From assembly GCF_016219575.1 (NCBI RefSeq), contig NZ_JACRMG010000009.1:372001-436000 (forward strand): a stretch of DNA of 64,000 nucleotides, given 5' to 3'. The notes under the pieces are model-generated. The model was not told the origin of the DNA. It ran no database searches and saw nothing but the letters and a program-made list of their open reading frames with translations. Below, one piece after another: positions 8,233-19,948 of this stretch (position 1 is the first letter of the stretch; each line of letters opens with the position of its first letter). Both the position numbers and the translations under genes were made by a program. The stretch is from Bradyrhizobium sp. (lineage in GTDB: Bacteria > Pseudomonadota > Alphaproteobacteria > Rhizobiales > Xanthobacteraceae).

Positions 8233-9452
8233 GCGACGTCGCCGTCATCGGTGCCGGTCCCGCCGGCCTGATGGCGGCCGAAGTGCTGGCGCGGGGCGGC
8301 GCCAAGGTCACTGTCTACGACGGCATGCCGTCCGCCGGCCGCAAGTTCCTGATGGCCGGGCGGGGCGGACTCAATCTCACCCACAGCGAGCCGCTGCCGG
8401 CGTTTCTGGCGCGGTACCGTGAGGCGGCGCCGCGGCTTGCGGCCGCCATCGATGCGTTTCCGCCCGATGCGTTGCGCGCGTGGAGCGAGGCGCTGGGACA
8501 ACCGACCTTCGTCGGCAGCAGCGGGCGCGTGTTTCCGAAAGCGTTCAAGGCGTCACCCTTGTTGCGTGCCTGGCTGCGGCGGCTCGATGCGGAGGGCGTG
8601 AAGTTCGCGTTTCGTCATCGCTGGTGCGGTTGGGACACGAAGGGCCGTCTGCTGTTTCAAACACCGGATGGAACGAGCACGGTAGGTTCCTCCGCGACAG
8701 TGCTGGCACTTGGCGGCGCAAGCTGGCCGCGGCTCGGCTCCGACGGCGGATGGGTGGACATCCTTGCCGCGAAGGGCGTCGCGGTCTCGCCGTTGAAGCC
8801 CGCCAATTCCGGCTTCACGGTCGCCTGGTCGGACGTGTTTCGCGATCGCTTCGAGGGCCAGCCGCTGAAGGGCGTGGCGTTGAGCATCGGAGGGCACACC
8901 GCGCGTGGCGAGGCTGTCATTACCCGCGCCGGCATCGAAGGCGGCGCGGTCTATGCGCTCTCGGCCGAACTGCGCGAGGCGGTCCTGTGCGACGGGCAGG
9001 CCACTCTGACGGTCGCGCTGCGGCCCGATCTTGGCGCCGATGACCTGGTAAAGAAGCTGTCAGCGCCAAAAGGCAAGCAGTCGCTGTCGAATTTCCTTCG
9101 CAAGGCAGCGAACCTGTCGCCCGTCGCCATCGGGCTGCTGCAGGAGGCCGCGAAAGCATCCGGCATGTCGCTGGCATCGATGTCGCCGCCCGATCTCGCC
9201 CGGTTCATCAACGCCGTGCCGATCCGGCTCACCGGCGTCGCGCCGATTGCACGGGCGATTTCTTCGGCAGGCGGCATTGCCTTGGATGAGCTGGACCCGG
9301 ACTACATGATCCGCAAGCTGCCCGGCGTCTTCGCGGCGGGCGAGATGCTCGATTGGGAAGCGCCGACCGGCGGCTATCTGCTGCAGGCGTCGTTTGCGAC
9401 GGGCTCGGCGGCCGGGAAGGGCGTGCTGACGTGGCTTCGTAGGATGGGTTGA
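8229..9452 (+). CDS. HI0933-like NAD(P)/FAD-dependent oxidoreductase (TIGR03862 type)
   Basis: Flavoprotein of about 407 residues. The N-terminal FAD-binding motif is VIGAGPAGLMAAEVLARGG, followed by GRKFLMAGRGGLNLTHSE, typical of the HI0933/YhiN family. A second FAD block, GVFAAGEMLDWEAPTGGY, is near the C-terminus. The biochemical role of the family is not settled. The start is unclear: no ATG or GTG lies at the right place, and CTG 8229, overlapping the SDR stop, gives the best N-terminus. ATG 8271 would cut into the FAD motif. The last codons and the stop come from a palindromic repeat, so the C-terminus may be recent. Confidence 0.8.
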   Translation: MSDVAVIGAGPAGLMAAEVLARGGAKVTVYDGMPSAGRKFLMAGRGGLNLTHSEPLPAFLARYREAAPRLAAAIDAFPPDALRAWSEALGQPTFVGSSGRVFPKAFKASPLLRAWLRRLDAEGVKFAFRHRWCGWDTKGRLLFQTPDGTSTVGSSATVLALGGASWPRLGSDGGWVDILAAKGVAVSPLKPANSGFTVAWSDVFRDRFEGQPLKGVALSIGGHTARGEAVITRAGIEGGAVYALSAELREAVLCDGQATLTVALRPDLGADDLVKKLSAPKGKQSLSNFLRKAANLSPVAIGLLQEAAKASGMSLASMSPPDLARFINAVPIRLTGVAPIARAISSAGGIALDELDPDYMIRKLPGVFAAGEMLDWEAPTGGYLLQASFATGSAAGKGVLTWLRRMG

Positions 9453-9520
9453 GCGCAGCGAAACCCATCAACTCCTTCCCCAGGACCTGATGGGTTTCAC
9501 TTCGTTCAACCCATCCTACG
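9438..9520. repeat. Palindromic repeat overlapping a gene end
   Basis: Perfect 13-base arms CGTAGGATGGGTT (9438-9450) and AACCCATCCTACG (9508-9520), with a second inverted pair inside (GAAACCCATCA / TGATGGGTTTC). It overlaps the last codons and the TGA of the flavoprotein gene, and lies between convergent genes. The RNA can fold in both directions, so it may serve as a bidirectional transcript end. Confidence 0.8.
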
Positions 9521-9528
9521 GATTATAC

Positions 9529-10611
9529 TTACCGCAACTTGCCTCGCGCGGCGACCGGCAGCGTGCCGACGATCTCGTCGCCGCGCACCATCACCACCTC
9601 GTCCATCATGTTGACGACGACGCAGACGTGATTGGGCACGATCCGCACGACGTCGCCGACATTGGGACGGGTGTTGCTGCGGGTGAGATCGAGGAAGCCA
9701 TGCTCCTCGGCAAAGCGCGCAATTCTCGCCTCGGGATGTTCGAGGATCAGGCCGTGGCCGTCGAGTCCGCCGCCGGTATCCGACGTTAGCGTCTTCGAGC
9801 CGGCGTCGAGGATGCCGCGATCGGGCGCGGCGCGGCTGACCACGGTCGAGTAGATGTTGAGCGCGCAATCGTCCCAGGAGGCGACGCCGGCTGCGACCTG
9901 CATGCGGTCGTTGTAGATATAGGTGCCGGGCCGGTGTTCGGTGGCGCCCTTGAGCTTGCCGAGGTTCTTCAGGTTGGGTGAGCCACCGGTCGAGACCATG
10001 CTGGCGTCGAGGCCGTGGGCACGGACGCCGGCCAGCGCCTCGTCGTAGAATCTTTGCGCTTCCGCCCAGCCGGTCTCGGTCGGGTACAGCATGAAGCCGC
10101 CAAACTTCAGTCCCTTTGAGCCCGCGATCTCGCGCGCCAGCGCGATCGCTTCCGCCGGTGTTTCGACGCCGGCGCGCTTGCGCCCGGTGTCGCACTCCAC
10201 CACGACATTGAGCGTACGCCCGGATGCTGCGGCAGCCTTCGGCAGGTCGGCGACGACCACCGCGTTGTCGGCGGCAACGGTCATGGTGGCCCTGGCCTGC
10301 AGCGCGGCCAGCCGCGCCATCTTCTCTTCGCCGAGCAGATTGTAGCTGATCAGGATGTCGTCGATCCCGGCATCGGCCATCACCTCGGCCTCGCCGATCT
10401 TCTGGCAGGTGATGCCCTGCGCGCCGGCGGCGATCTGCATCTGCGCCAGCATCGGGCTCTTGTGGGTTTTGATGTGCGGGCGGTTGGCGAGGCCGGCCGC
10501 GTCGCACGCCGCCTGGACACGGGCGATGTTGCGCTCGACCCGGTCCATGTCGATGACGGCGCAGGGCGTGCCGTATTCGCGGGCGATCTTTGCGGCGAGC
10601 GCAGTTGTCAT
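9529..10611 (-). CDS. D-threonine aldolase / D-serine dehydratase-like PLP enzyme
   Basis: Fold-type III PLP enzyme of 360 residues. The N-terminal alanine-racemase-like barrel carries RPHIKTHKSP, in which Lys48 is the expected Schiff-base lysine. The C-terminal D-serine-dehydratase-like domain has PNHVCVVVNMMDEV, whose His and Cys match the metal ligands of this family. It probably cleaves or dehydrates a D-3-hydroxyamino acid. Start 10611 lies 2 bases after the ABC-F stop, so the three minus-strand genes look like one operon. The choice between aldolase and dehydratase cannot be made from sequence reading alone. Confidence 0.85.
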   Translation of the reverse strand: MTTALAAKIAREYGTPCAVIDMDRVERNIARVQAACDAAGLANRPHIKTHKSPMLAQMQIAAGAQGITCQKIGEAEVMADAGIDDILISYNLLGEEKMARLAALQARATMTVAADNAVVVADLPKAAAASGRTLNVVVECDTGRKRAGVETPAEAIALAREIAGSKGLKFGGFMLYPTETGWAEAQRFYDEALAGVRAHGLDASMVSTGGSPNLKNLGKLKGATEHRPGTYIYNDRMQVAAGVASWDDCALNIYSTVVSRAAPDRGILDAGSKTLTSDTGGGLDGHGLILEHPEARIARFAEEHGFLDLTRSNTRPNVGDVVRIVPNHVCVVVNMMDEVVMVRGDEIVGTLPVAARGKLR

Positions 10612-10613
10612 GG

Positions 10614-12428
10614 TTATGCCTGTTCTATTTCTTCCCGCAGGACTTCCAGTTCCAGCCACCGGTCTTCCGCCGCGGCGAGCTCAATCTGCGCGGTGGTGAT
10701 GGCGGCGGAAGCCTCATCGAACTTCTTGCGATCTTTCCGGTAGAGATCGGGATCGTCAAGCAGGCGCTGCTGCTTTGCGATCTCGCCCTGCAGCTTTTCG
10801 ATGGTTTTCGGCAGCGTTTCCAGCGCATGCTTTTCGTTGAAGCTGAGCCGGCGTTTCGGCGCGGATGAGGGCGCGGCGGCGCGGGCTTCCTTCTTTTCCT
10901 CGGCCGCGGGTGCGGTCTTGGCGTGTTCGCGCTTCAGGTCGGCGCCGCGCTGCAGAAGCATGTCGGAATAGCCGCCGGCATATTCGATCCAGCGGCCATT
11001 GCCTTCGGGCACGATCACCGAGGTCACGACGCGGTCGAGGAAATCGCGGTCATGGCTGATCAGGATCACGGTGCCCTCGTAGTCGCCGAGCATCTCCTCG
11101 AGCACGTCGAGGGTTTCCAGATCGAGGTCGTTGGTCGGCTCGTCCAGCACCAGGAGGTTCGAGGGTTTTGCCAGGGCGCGCGCCAGCATCAGCCGGCCGC
11201 GCTCGCCGCCGGAGAGTGCTTCCAGCGGCGTGCCGCGCTGCACCTCCGCGAACAGAAAATCCTTCATGTAGCCGATGACGTGTTTTGGCTTGCCGCCGAC
11301 CATGACATGGTCGCCGCGGCCGCCGGTCAGCGCTTCCGCCAGTGTCGATTTGGGATCGAGGCTTTCGCGGTGCTGGTCCAGCGTCGCCATCTCGATATTG
11401 GCGCCTGCCCGGATCGAGCCGCTGTCGGGCGCGAGCGCGCCGGTGAGCAAATTGACCAGCGTGGTCTTGCCGGCGCCGTTCGGGCCGACGATGCCGATGC
11501 GGTCGCCGCGCTGCACGCGGATCGAGAAGCCGTCGACAACCTTTCGGTCGCCCCACGATTTGTCGATGCCTTTGGCCTCGATCACCAGCCGCCCGGATTT
11601 TTCTGCTTCCGCCGCGACGAGATTGGCAGTGCCGGCCGCGCCCTTGTGGGTTCGGCGCTGCTCGCGCAGCGCATGTAGATTGCCGAGCCGCTTGACGTTG
11701 CGCTTGCGCCGGCCGGAGACGCCGTAGCGCAGCCAGTGTTCCTCGTTGACGATCTTGCGGTCGAGCTTGTGCTGCTCGCGCTCTTCCTCGGCCAGCACCT
11801 CGTCGCGCCAGGCCTCGAAGGCGGCAAAGCCGCGGTCGATCTGCCTGATCTGGCCGCGGTCGAGCCAGGCGGTGGACCGCGAGAGATTGGTGAGGAAGCG
11901 GCGGTCATGGCTGATCAAGACCAGCGCGGATCGGCGGGCGTCGAGTTCGGCCTCCAGCCATTCGATGGTCGGGAGGTCGAGGTGGTTGGTCGGCTCGTCC
12001 AAGAGCAGGATGTCGGGCGAGGGCGCCAGCACCCGCGCCAGCGCCGCACGGCGCGCTTCGCCGCCGGAAATGTGCGCGGGGTCTTCCTCGCCGGTGAGGG
12101 CGAGCTGTTCGAGCAGATAGCGCGCCTGATAGTGGTCGTCGCCCGGCCCGAGGCCGGCCTCGACATAGGCGAGCGTGGTCTTGTGGTCGCCGAAATCCGG
12201 CTCCTGCGGCAGATAGCGGATGGTGGCGCCGGGCTGCACGAAGCGGGTGCCGGCATCGGGCTCGACCAGCCCAGCCGCGATCTTCAGCAACGTCGACTTG
12301 CCGGAGCCGTTGCGGCCGATCAGGCAGACCCGCTCGCCGGCGGAGACGTTGAGCTCGACGCCCGACAGCAGCGGCGTGCCGCCGAAGGTCAGCTTGATGT
12401 CCTTGAGCTGGATCAGCGGCGGCGCCAT
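10614..12428 (-). CDS. ABC-F family ATPase (Uup-like)
   Basis: A soluble protein of 604 residues with two ABC ATPase domains and no membrane segment. Domain one has Walker A GRNGSGKST, signature ISGGEARR and Walker B LLLDEPTNHLD. Domain two has GPNGAGKTT, LSGGERGR and LVLDEPTNDLD. Between them is the charged linker typical of ABC-F proteins. After an Ala/Lys-rich stretch, the C-terminus (about 525-604) looks like the coiled-coil DNA- or RNA-binding arm of Uup. ABC-F proteins act on the ribosome. The start overlaps the stop of the upstream YaiI-family gene by one base. Confidence 0.9.
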   Translation of the reverse strand: MAPPLIQLKDIKLTFGGTPLLSGVELNVSAGERVCLIGRNGSGKSTLLKIAAGLVEPDAGTRFVQPGATIRYLPQEPDFGDHKTTLAYVEAGLGPGDDHYQARYLLEQLALTGEEDPAHISGGEARRAALARVLAPSPDILLLDEPTNHLDLPTIEWLEAELDARRSALVLISHDRRFLTNLSRSTAWLDRGQIRQIDRGFAAFEAWRDEVLAEEEREQHKLDRKIVNEEHWLRYGVSGRRKRNVKRLGNLHALREQRRTHKGAAGTANLVAAEAEKSGRLVIEAKGIDKSWGDRKVVDGFSIRVQRGDRIGIVGPNGAGKTTLVNLLTGALAPDSGSIRAGANIEMATLDQHRESLDPKSTLAEALTGGRGDHVMVGGKPKHVIGYMKDFLFAEVQRGTPLEALSGGERGRLMLARALAKPSNLLVLDEPTNDLDLETLDVLEEMLGDYEGTVILISHDRDFLDRVVTSVIVPEGNGRWIEYAGGYSDMLLQRGADLKREHAKTAPAAEEKKEARAAAPSSAPKRRLSFNEKHALETLPKTIEKLQGEIAKQQRLLDDPDLYRKDRKKFDEASAAITTAQIELAAAEDRWLELEVLREEIEQA

Positions 12429-12919
12429 CAGCCTTGTCCCGAAACGCCTTGCTCGGCGGCGCGGCGCTGGATGCGCCGGATGGTCTGGTCGAGCGCGGAG
12501 AGGAAGTTCGAGCGGTCGCGCGGGCCCGGCGGTTTGGGACCGCCGGTGATCTCGCCCGAGGAGCGCAAGTCCGTCATCAAATTCCGCACCGCGAGCGCCA
12601 TGCCGATGGACTGTTCGGTGAACGGCTTGCCGTTCGGCGCGATCACCTCGGCGCCGGCCTTCACGCAGCGGCTCGCCAGCGGGATGTCGGATGTGACCAC
12701 GATATCGCCGGGGCCCGCGCGCTCCGCGATCCAGTCATCCGCCGCGTCCATGCCGTCGCCTGCCGCGATGCGCTCGATCAGCGGATCCTGCGGCACGCGG
12801 ATGAACTTCCCCGCGACGATGCTGACGGGCACGCCGAGCCGGATCGCGACGCGGTAAATCTCGTCCTTCACCGGGCAGGCGTCGGCGTCGACATAGATGC
12901 GGGGGGAGGTCTCGGTCAT
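12428..12919 (-). CDS. YaiI/YqxD family protein (DUF188)
   Basis: A 163-residue protein of the UPF0178 family, recognised by its N-terminus [18 protein letters not shown] and the block [17 protein letters not shown], which look PIN-like with conserved aspartates. The C-terminus has [18 protein letters not shown]. Its biochemical role is not established, although the fold suggests a nuclease relative. I chose ATG 12919 because the family begins just before the VDADACPVK block; ATG 12940 is an alternative. It is first in the minus-strand operon and runs divergently from the gene at 13060. Confidence 0.85.
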   Translation of the reverse strand: MTETSPRIYVDADACPVKDEIYRVAIRLGVPVSIVAGKFIRVPQDPLIERIAAGDGMDAADDWIAERAGPGDIVVTSDIPLASRCVKAGAEVIAPNGKPFTEQSIGMALAVRNLMTDLRSSGEITGGPKPPGPRDRSNFLSALDQTIRRIQRRAAEQGVSGQG

Positions 12920-13059
12920 GGCCGCCGCGTGGTACCCCATCGGTTGCGGAATTGCGAGCGAAACCCGAGAAAAACCGATGCGCGGAACATGCTTGCGCGG
13001 GCTCTCTGTTTGCGTAACCTTGGCGGTCATAAGAACAGCCAAAAACAAGGAAACGCACG

Positions 13060-13860
13060 ATGTCCGGCCGGCTCGAAACCTGGCGCCTCCAGGCCTACAA
13101 CACCGCGAAACAATCCGAAAACAAGATGCACGATGACACCGTGGCCAAGCGCTACGGCTTCAGCGGCGGGCTCGTTCCCGGCGTCGACGTCATGGCCTAC
13201 ATGATGCACATGCCGGTGGTGAAATGGGGCCGCGATTTCCTGGAACGCGGGTTGATCGACGCCCGCTTCATCAAGCCGGTCTATGACGGCGAAACCGCCG
13301 AGGTGACGGCGGAGGACAACAACGGCGTACTCGCCATCGAGGTGAAGAGCCGCGGCGATCTCTGCGCCACCGGCAGTGCCTCGTTGCCGGCTGCGGCGCC
13401 ATCGTTTTTGATTGCCGATTATCGCGAGGTGCCGGCGGTTGCCGAGCGCAAGCCGGTGAATGCCTCGTCCTACGAAATGGGCAAATGGCTCGGCACCACG
13501 CCGCGCCGCTGGGCCGGCGAGGCGGCGAGCGAATACCTCGCCGATATCAGGGAGACCGATCCGATCTTCGCCCGCGAAGGTCTCGGCCATCCCGGCCTGA
13601 TCCAGCGCGTGATGAATCGCGTGCTGGTCGACAACGCGATCCTGGGGCCCTGGATTCATGTCGGCAGCAAGATGCAGCTGCTGTCGGCCGCGAAGGCCGG
13701 CGACGAAATCACCGCGCGGGCCAAGGTCACCGGCAATTACGACAAGAAGGGCCACCGCTTCGTCGAGCTCGACGCGCTGGTTGTCGCCAATGGCACGACG
13801 CCGTTGGCGCATTGCTGGCACCTCGCGATCACCCAGCCGCGCGAGCAGGCGGCGGCGTAG
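13060..13860 (+). CDS. Hotdog-fold (MaoC-like) protein of unknown substrate
   Basis: A 266-residue protein. Residues about 23-50 read [20 protein letters not shown], which matches the hydratase motif region of MaoC-type hotdog domains, where a conserved acidic/His pair sits near the N-terminus of the long helix. A second similar half appears near residues 200-255 ([20 protein letters not shown]), suggesting a double hotdog. I do not recognise a specific enzyme. ATG 13060 follows AAGGAAA. A DsbA-like isomerase gene follows after 23 bases, suggesting a two-gene unit. Confidence 0.75.
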   Translation: MSGRLETWRLQAYNTAKQSENKMHDDTVAKRYGFSGGLVPGVDVMAYMMHMPVVKWGRDFLERGLIDARFIKPVYDGETAEVTAEDNNGVLAIEVKSRGDLCATGSASLPAAAPSFLIADYREVPAVAERKPVNASSYEMGKWLGTTPRRWAGEAASEYLADIRETDPIFAREGLGHPGLIQRVMNRVLVDNAILGPWIHVGSKMQLLSAAKAGDEITARAKVTGNYDKKGHRFVELDALVVANGTTPLAHCWHLAITQPREQAAA

Positions 13861-13883
13861 CGCGCATTCGAAAGCCCCAAAAC

Positions 13884-14513
13884 ATGTCCGTCACCATCGA
13901 CTACTACATCTCGCTCAATTCGCCCTGGACCTACATGGGCAGCGCGCTGCTCGCCGAGATCGCCAAACGCAACGGCGCTGATGTCAACGTCAAGCCGGCC
14001 AAGTTCGGGCCGATCTTCGAGAAGACCGGCGGGCTGCCGCTGCCGAAGCGTTCGCCGGAGCGCCGCGCCTACCGGCTGATGGAGTTGAAGCGCTGGCGCG
14101 AGGTGCGGGACATTCCGCTGATCCTGCAGCCGAAGAACTCGCCGAGCGACGATGCGGCGGCGACGCGCCTGGTCATCGCGGCGAAGCTGCAGGGCAAGGA
14201 TGCCCACCGGCTGGCGACGGAGCTGGGGCGCGCGCTGTGGGAGCTGGACGAGCCGCTCGGCGACCCCGCCGTGATCGCGGCAGCGGCCAAGCGGGCGGGC
14301 ATCGATGCTGCGGAGGTGCGCGCTGCGGGGCCGCCGGATGCCGAACTCGACCAGCTCTACGAGCAGTATACGCAGGAAGCGCTGGCGGCCGGCGTGTTCG
14401 GCGCGCCGAGCTTCGTGCTGCCCTCGGGCGAGATCTTCTGGGGCCAGGACCGGCTGGAGTTGCTGGAACGCGCGCTGAAGATGCTGCGCCAGCCGCAGGC
14501 GGCCTCGGCGTGA
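13884..14513 (+). CDS. DsbA-family 2-hydroxychromene-2-carboxylate isomerase-like protein
   Basis: A 209-residue thioredoxin-fold protein. The N-terminus DYYISLNSPWTYMGSALLAE has the serine-containing position (SPWTY) typical of kappa-class GST/HCCA isomerases in place of a CxxC redox motif. The C-terminal block GVFGAPSFVLPSGEIFWGQD, with the cis-Pro segment, is diagnostic of the family. Relatives isomerise aromatic degradation intermediates using glutathione. The frame is open far upstream inside the previous gene, but ATG 13884 gives the expected start. The substrate is unknown. Confidence 0.85.
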   Translation: MSVTIDYYISLNSPWTYMGSALLAEIAKRNGADVNVKPAKFGPIFEKTGGLPLPKRSPERRAYRLMELKRWREVRDIPLILQPKNSPSDDAAATRLVIAAKLQGKDAHRLATELGRALWELDEPLGDPAVIAAAAKRAGIDAAEVRAAGPPDAELDQLYEQYTQEALAAGVFGAPSFVLPSGEIFWGQDRLELLERALKMLRQPQAASA

Positions 14514-14549
14514 GCTGGAGCGCAAGGTGCCCGCCGCCGCCAGAAGGAT

Positions 14550-14598
14550 GCATTTCGCTCCGAAGCAAAAATGTTGAAAACAACCCCATGCAAAGTAG
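14550..14598. repeat. Degenerate dispersed sequence
   Basis: A short stretch containing TGCATTTCGCTCCGAAGC and then AATGTTGAAAACAACCCC, a combination I recognise as recurring between genes in Bradyrhizobium-type genomes. It sits in the 187-base gap between two convergent genes. No intact gene or clear hairpin is visible in it. The identification is from memory of such genomes and needs a within-genome search. Confidence 0.35.
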
Positions 14599-14700
14599 CG
14601 GCATCAGGCAAGGGGTGCCTGCGGGGACGCTTGACACGTCGGGCAAATCACGGGCACTGGGTCAAGGTCGCGCGATCTGCCGCGCCGCCCCTCGCCGGTG

Positions 14701-16092
14701 CTAGACCGTGAATATTCGTCCGGGATTGAGGATGTGATGCGGGTCGAGCGCGCGCTTCAGCGTGCGCATGGTCTCGATCTCCTCCTCGGTGCGGCTGAGC
14801 TTCAGATAGGGCCGCTTCAGGATGCCGATGCCGTGCTCGGCTGAAATCGAGCCGGCAAATTCGCCGGTAATGCCGTAGACGAGCTTGGTGATCTCCTCGT
14901 TGCGGTCGGCCGTCGGCGGATATTTGACGTTGACGTGCAGATTGCCGTCGCCGGCATGGCCGAACACGATGGCATAGGCATCCTTGTCGATCTTCTTCGC
15001 CTCGGCCTTGATGCGATCGGCGAACGCCTCCATCCGGTCGATGGCAAGGCTGATGTCGAAGCCGACGCCGTTGGGGCCGATGGCGCGGCCGAGTTCGACG
15101 GAGGAGTCGCGGATCTTCCAGATCGCCGCGGCCGCGGCACCTGAACTGGCAATCGTCGCATCGAGGATGATGTCGTTCTCCAGCGCCGTTTCGAGCATGT
15201 CCTCGAGGTCGCTGCGGATGCGTTCGGCGTCGCTGCCTGAGGATTCCAGCAGGACATAGAAGGGATGGTTGGTTGCAAGCGGTGCGGCCACGCCTTTCAC
15301 CAGCTCGGTGGTCAGGCGGTAGTATTCGTTCCACATCACCTCGAACGCGGTGAGGTCGCCGCCAAGCCGCTTCCTCGACAGCGCCAGAAAGTTGCGGACC
15401 TTGTCGAAGCTCGACAGCGCACACAGCGCCACCTGCTGCTCGGCCGGCGCCGGAAAGATCCGCAACGCCGCGCGCGTGACCACGCCGAGCGTGCCCTCGG
15501 TGCCGACGAACAGCTGCTTGAGATCGATGCCGGTGTTGTTCTTGATGTATTTGCGCACGCCCCTGAGAATGGTGCCGTCGGCCAGCACCGCTTCCAGCCC
15601 GAGCACGAGATCGCGCGTCATGCCGTAGCGGATCACGCGGTTCCCGCCCGCATTGGTCGAGATGTTGCCGCCGATGGTGCAGCTGCCGCGCGCGCCGAGA
15701 TCGAGCGGGAACATGAAGCCGTCCTGTTCGACGCGTTCCTGCAGCCGCTGCAGGGGCACGCCGGTCTGGGTGATGACGACCCCGCCGCCGGTGTCGACTT
15801 CCTCGATCGCGTTCATGCGCTCCATCGACAGCACGATCTCGCCGGCCTGCGGCATGGTGGCGCGCACGAGGCCCGTCATGCCGCCCTGCGTCGTCACGGG
15901 CACGCGCGCCAGATGGCAGAGCCTGAGGAACGTCGAGACATCCTCCGTGCTGCGCGGGCGCATCACTGCAATCGGCGGGGCGACGGGAATGCCGGCCATG
16001 TCGGTGTGATAGCGCGCGTCGATGTCGGAGCCGGTGAGCACCGTGGTGGAGTCGAAGACCGAGCAGAGCTCGTCGATGATGGCGGCTGGCAC
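14701..16092 (-). CDS. GlcD-like FAD-binding oxidoreductase (D-lactate/2-hydroxyacid dehydrogenase type)
   Basis: A VAO-family flavoprotein of 463 residues. The FAD-binding domain includes [34 protein letters not shown] and [12 protein letters not shown]. The C-terminal cap domain ends with [14 protein letters not shown] and [13 protein letters not shown], typical of GlcD/D-2-hydroxyacid dehydrogenases. I chose GTG 16092 because a ribosome site (CGGAG) lies 8 bases upstream and the longer open frame runs back into the neighbouring gene. It lies downstream of, and on the same strand as, a CoxL-like gene, 47 bases away. Whether the two proteins cooperate is unknown. Confidence 0.85.
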   Translation of the reverse strand: MPAAIIDELCSVFDSTTVLTGSDIDARYHTDMAGIPVAPPIAVMRPRSTEDVSTFLRLCHLARVPVTTQGGMTGLVRATMPQAGEIVLSMERMNAIEEVDTGGGVVITQTGVPLQRLQERVEQDGFMFPLDLGARGSCTIGGNISTNAGGNRVIRYGMTRDLVLGLEAVLADGTILRGVRKYIKNNTGIDLKQLFVGTEGTLGVVTRAALRIFPAPAEQQVALCALSSFDKVRNFLALSRKRLGGDLTAFEVMWNEYYRLTTELVKGVAAPLATNHPFYVLLESSGSDAERIRSDLEDMLETALENDIILDATIASSGAAAAAIWKIRDSSVELGRAIGPNGVGFDISLAIDRMEAFADRIKAEAKKIDKDAYAIVFGHAGDGNLHVNVKYPPTADRNEEITKLVYGITGEFAGSISAEHGIGILKRPYLKLSRTEEEIETMRTLKRALDPHHILNPGRIFTV

Positions 16093-16139
16093 TGGACCGG
16101 CTCCGTTTTCTGTCGGGACAGGAGGAGAGGACGAAGGCG

Positions 16140-18515
<2,376 letters not shown>

Positions 18516-18704
18516 GGAAATGACCTGAATTGGCTCGTTTTGGACGGTTCCGAGCGGGCTTTTCGAGGAGATATCGCACCCGCGCGGGGACGACAACGCA
18601 CGAATGGGCATGGTCGTTGTGATGGATTGCACCAGAAATCGGCGCTGCTAAGGTTTCGGCGAACGGTAATTCCATGACGGCCGGCGGGCCGCGGAAAGAA
18701 TTTG

Positions 18705-19748
18705 ATGAACGATCACACGCGGCTTCGCGACGGCCATGGGCCTCGCGGGGACCCGCCCGGGTTGGCTGCGGCAACGGTGGACAACGCCGTCTACGCGGCA
18801 CTCGACCTCGGCACCAACAATTGCCGGCTGCTGATCGCCTGTCCCACCGGCGACGGCTTCCGCGTGGTCGATTCCTTCTCGCGCATCATCCGGCTCGGCG
18901 AGGGCATCTCCTCGACCGGCGCGATCAGCGAAGCGGCGATGGAACGCGCCATCGCGGCGCTGTCGATCTGCAGCGACAAGATCCGCTATCGGAAGGCGCG
19001 CCGACTGCGGCTGATCGCCACCGAAGCCTGTCGCGCCGCCGAGAACGCCGACCATTTCCGCGCGCGTGTCGCGGCCGAGACCGGCATCAAGCTGGAGGTG
19101 ATCGACCGCGAGACCGAGGCGACGCTCGCCGTGATCGGCTGCTCGCCGCTGCTCGATACCAGGGGGCGCGGCGCCATCCTGTTCGATATCGGCGGCGGCT
19201 CCACCGAGCTGGTGCGGATCGAGCGCGATCCGGAAGCCCCCGGCGCGTCGCCCGAGATCAAGGGATGGATGTCGATCCCGCTCGGCGTGGTATCGATCGC
19301 CGAACACTTCGGCGGGCGCGACGTGACGCAGCAATCCTATGCCCGCATGGTGGAAGAGGTCGCACAATATGTGGCGCCGTTTGCGGCCGAGCACGGGAGC
19401 GACCTGCGCGACATGCACATGCTCGGCACGTCGGGCACGGTGACGACGCTCGCCGGCGTGCACCTCAACCTTGCCCGCTACGACCGCCGCCGGATCGACG
19501 GCATCTGGATGAACGATGCGGATGTCTCCGCCACCGTCGCAAGGCTGCTCGGCATGAGCTACCAGGAGCGCATCGCCAATAACTGCATCAGCGTCGAGCG
19601 CGCCGACCTGGTTCTGGCGGGTTGCGCCATCCTGGATGCGATCCGCAACGCCTTCCCGATGCCGCGGCTGCGCGTGGCCGACCGTGGCCTGCGCGAGGGC
19701 ATGCTGGTCGAGATGATGCGCGAGGACGGCGTGCTCAAGGCGTGCTAG
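18705..19748 (+). CDS. Ppx/GppA-family phosphatase
   Basis: A 347-residue ASKHA-fold protein that matches only the catalytic half of exopolyphosphatase/pppGpp phosphohydrolase. The phosphate-binding motifs are ALDLGTNNCRLLI near residue 30, ATEACRAAEN, and FDIGGGSTELVRIE. A glycine-rich C-terminal motif follows (LGTSGTVTTLAGVHL). It probably hydrolyses polyphosphate or pppGpp. It lacks the HD-like C-terminal domains of long Ppx proteins. It is followed by rlmE, an arrangement I know from related genomes. Confidence 0.9.
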   Translation: MNDHTRLRDGHGPRGDPPGLAAATVDNAVYAALDLGTNNCRLLIACPTGDGFRVVDSFSRIIRLGEGISSTGAISEAAMERAIAALSICSDKIRYRKARRLRLIATEACRAAENADHFRARVAAETGIKLEVIDRETEATLAVIGCSPLLDTRGRGAILFDIGGGSTELVRIERDPEAPGASPEIKGWMSIPLGVVSIAEHFGGRDVTQQSYARMVEEVAQYVAPFAAEHGSDLRDMHMLGTSGTVTTLAGVHLNLARYDRRRIDGIWMNDADVSATVARLLGMSYQERIANNCISVERADLVLAGCAILDAIRNAFPMPRLRVADRGLREGMLVEMMREDGVLKAC

Positions 19749-19768
19749 GCATTGCCCGTCCGGTGGCT

Positions 19769-19850
19769 TCATCCTTCGAGACGCGGCGCAGACGCGGCTC
19801 CTCAGGATGAGGTCTGCCAGACCCTCATGGTGAGGAGCGCGGCGCGCGCC
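19769..19850. repeat. Dispersed palindromic repeat (CATCCTTCGAGACGC type)
   Basis: The left part contains CATCCTTCGAGACGCGGCG and CTCCTCAGGATGAGG, which pair imperfectly; the right part reads CCCTCATGGTGAGGAGCGC. The combination is a recurring intergenic element in this group. It occupies most of the gap between the phosphatase gene and rlmE and probably marks the end of the phosphatase transcript. Confidence 0.6.
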
Positions 19851-19948
19851 CGAGCAGGCTGAGCGTAGCTCAGCCGTCAGCGAACGGGCAGTCAATAAAG
19901 CCGCGCGTCTCGAACCACGAGGCCGTGATCGATCAGGCGATTTTGAAA

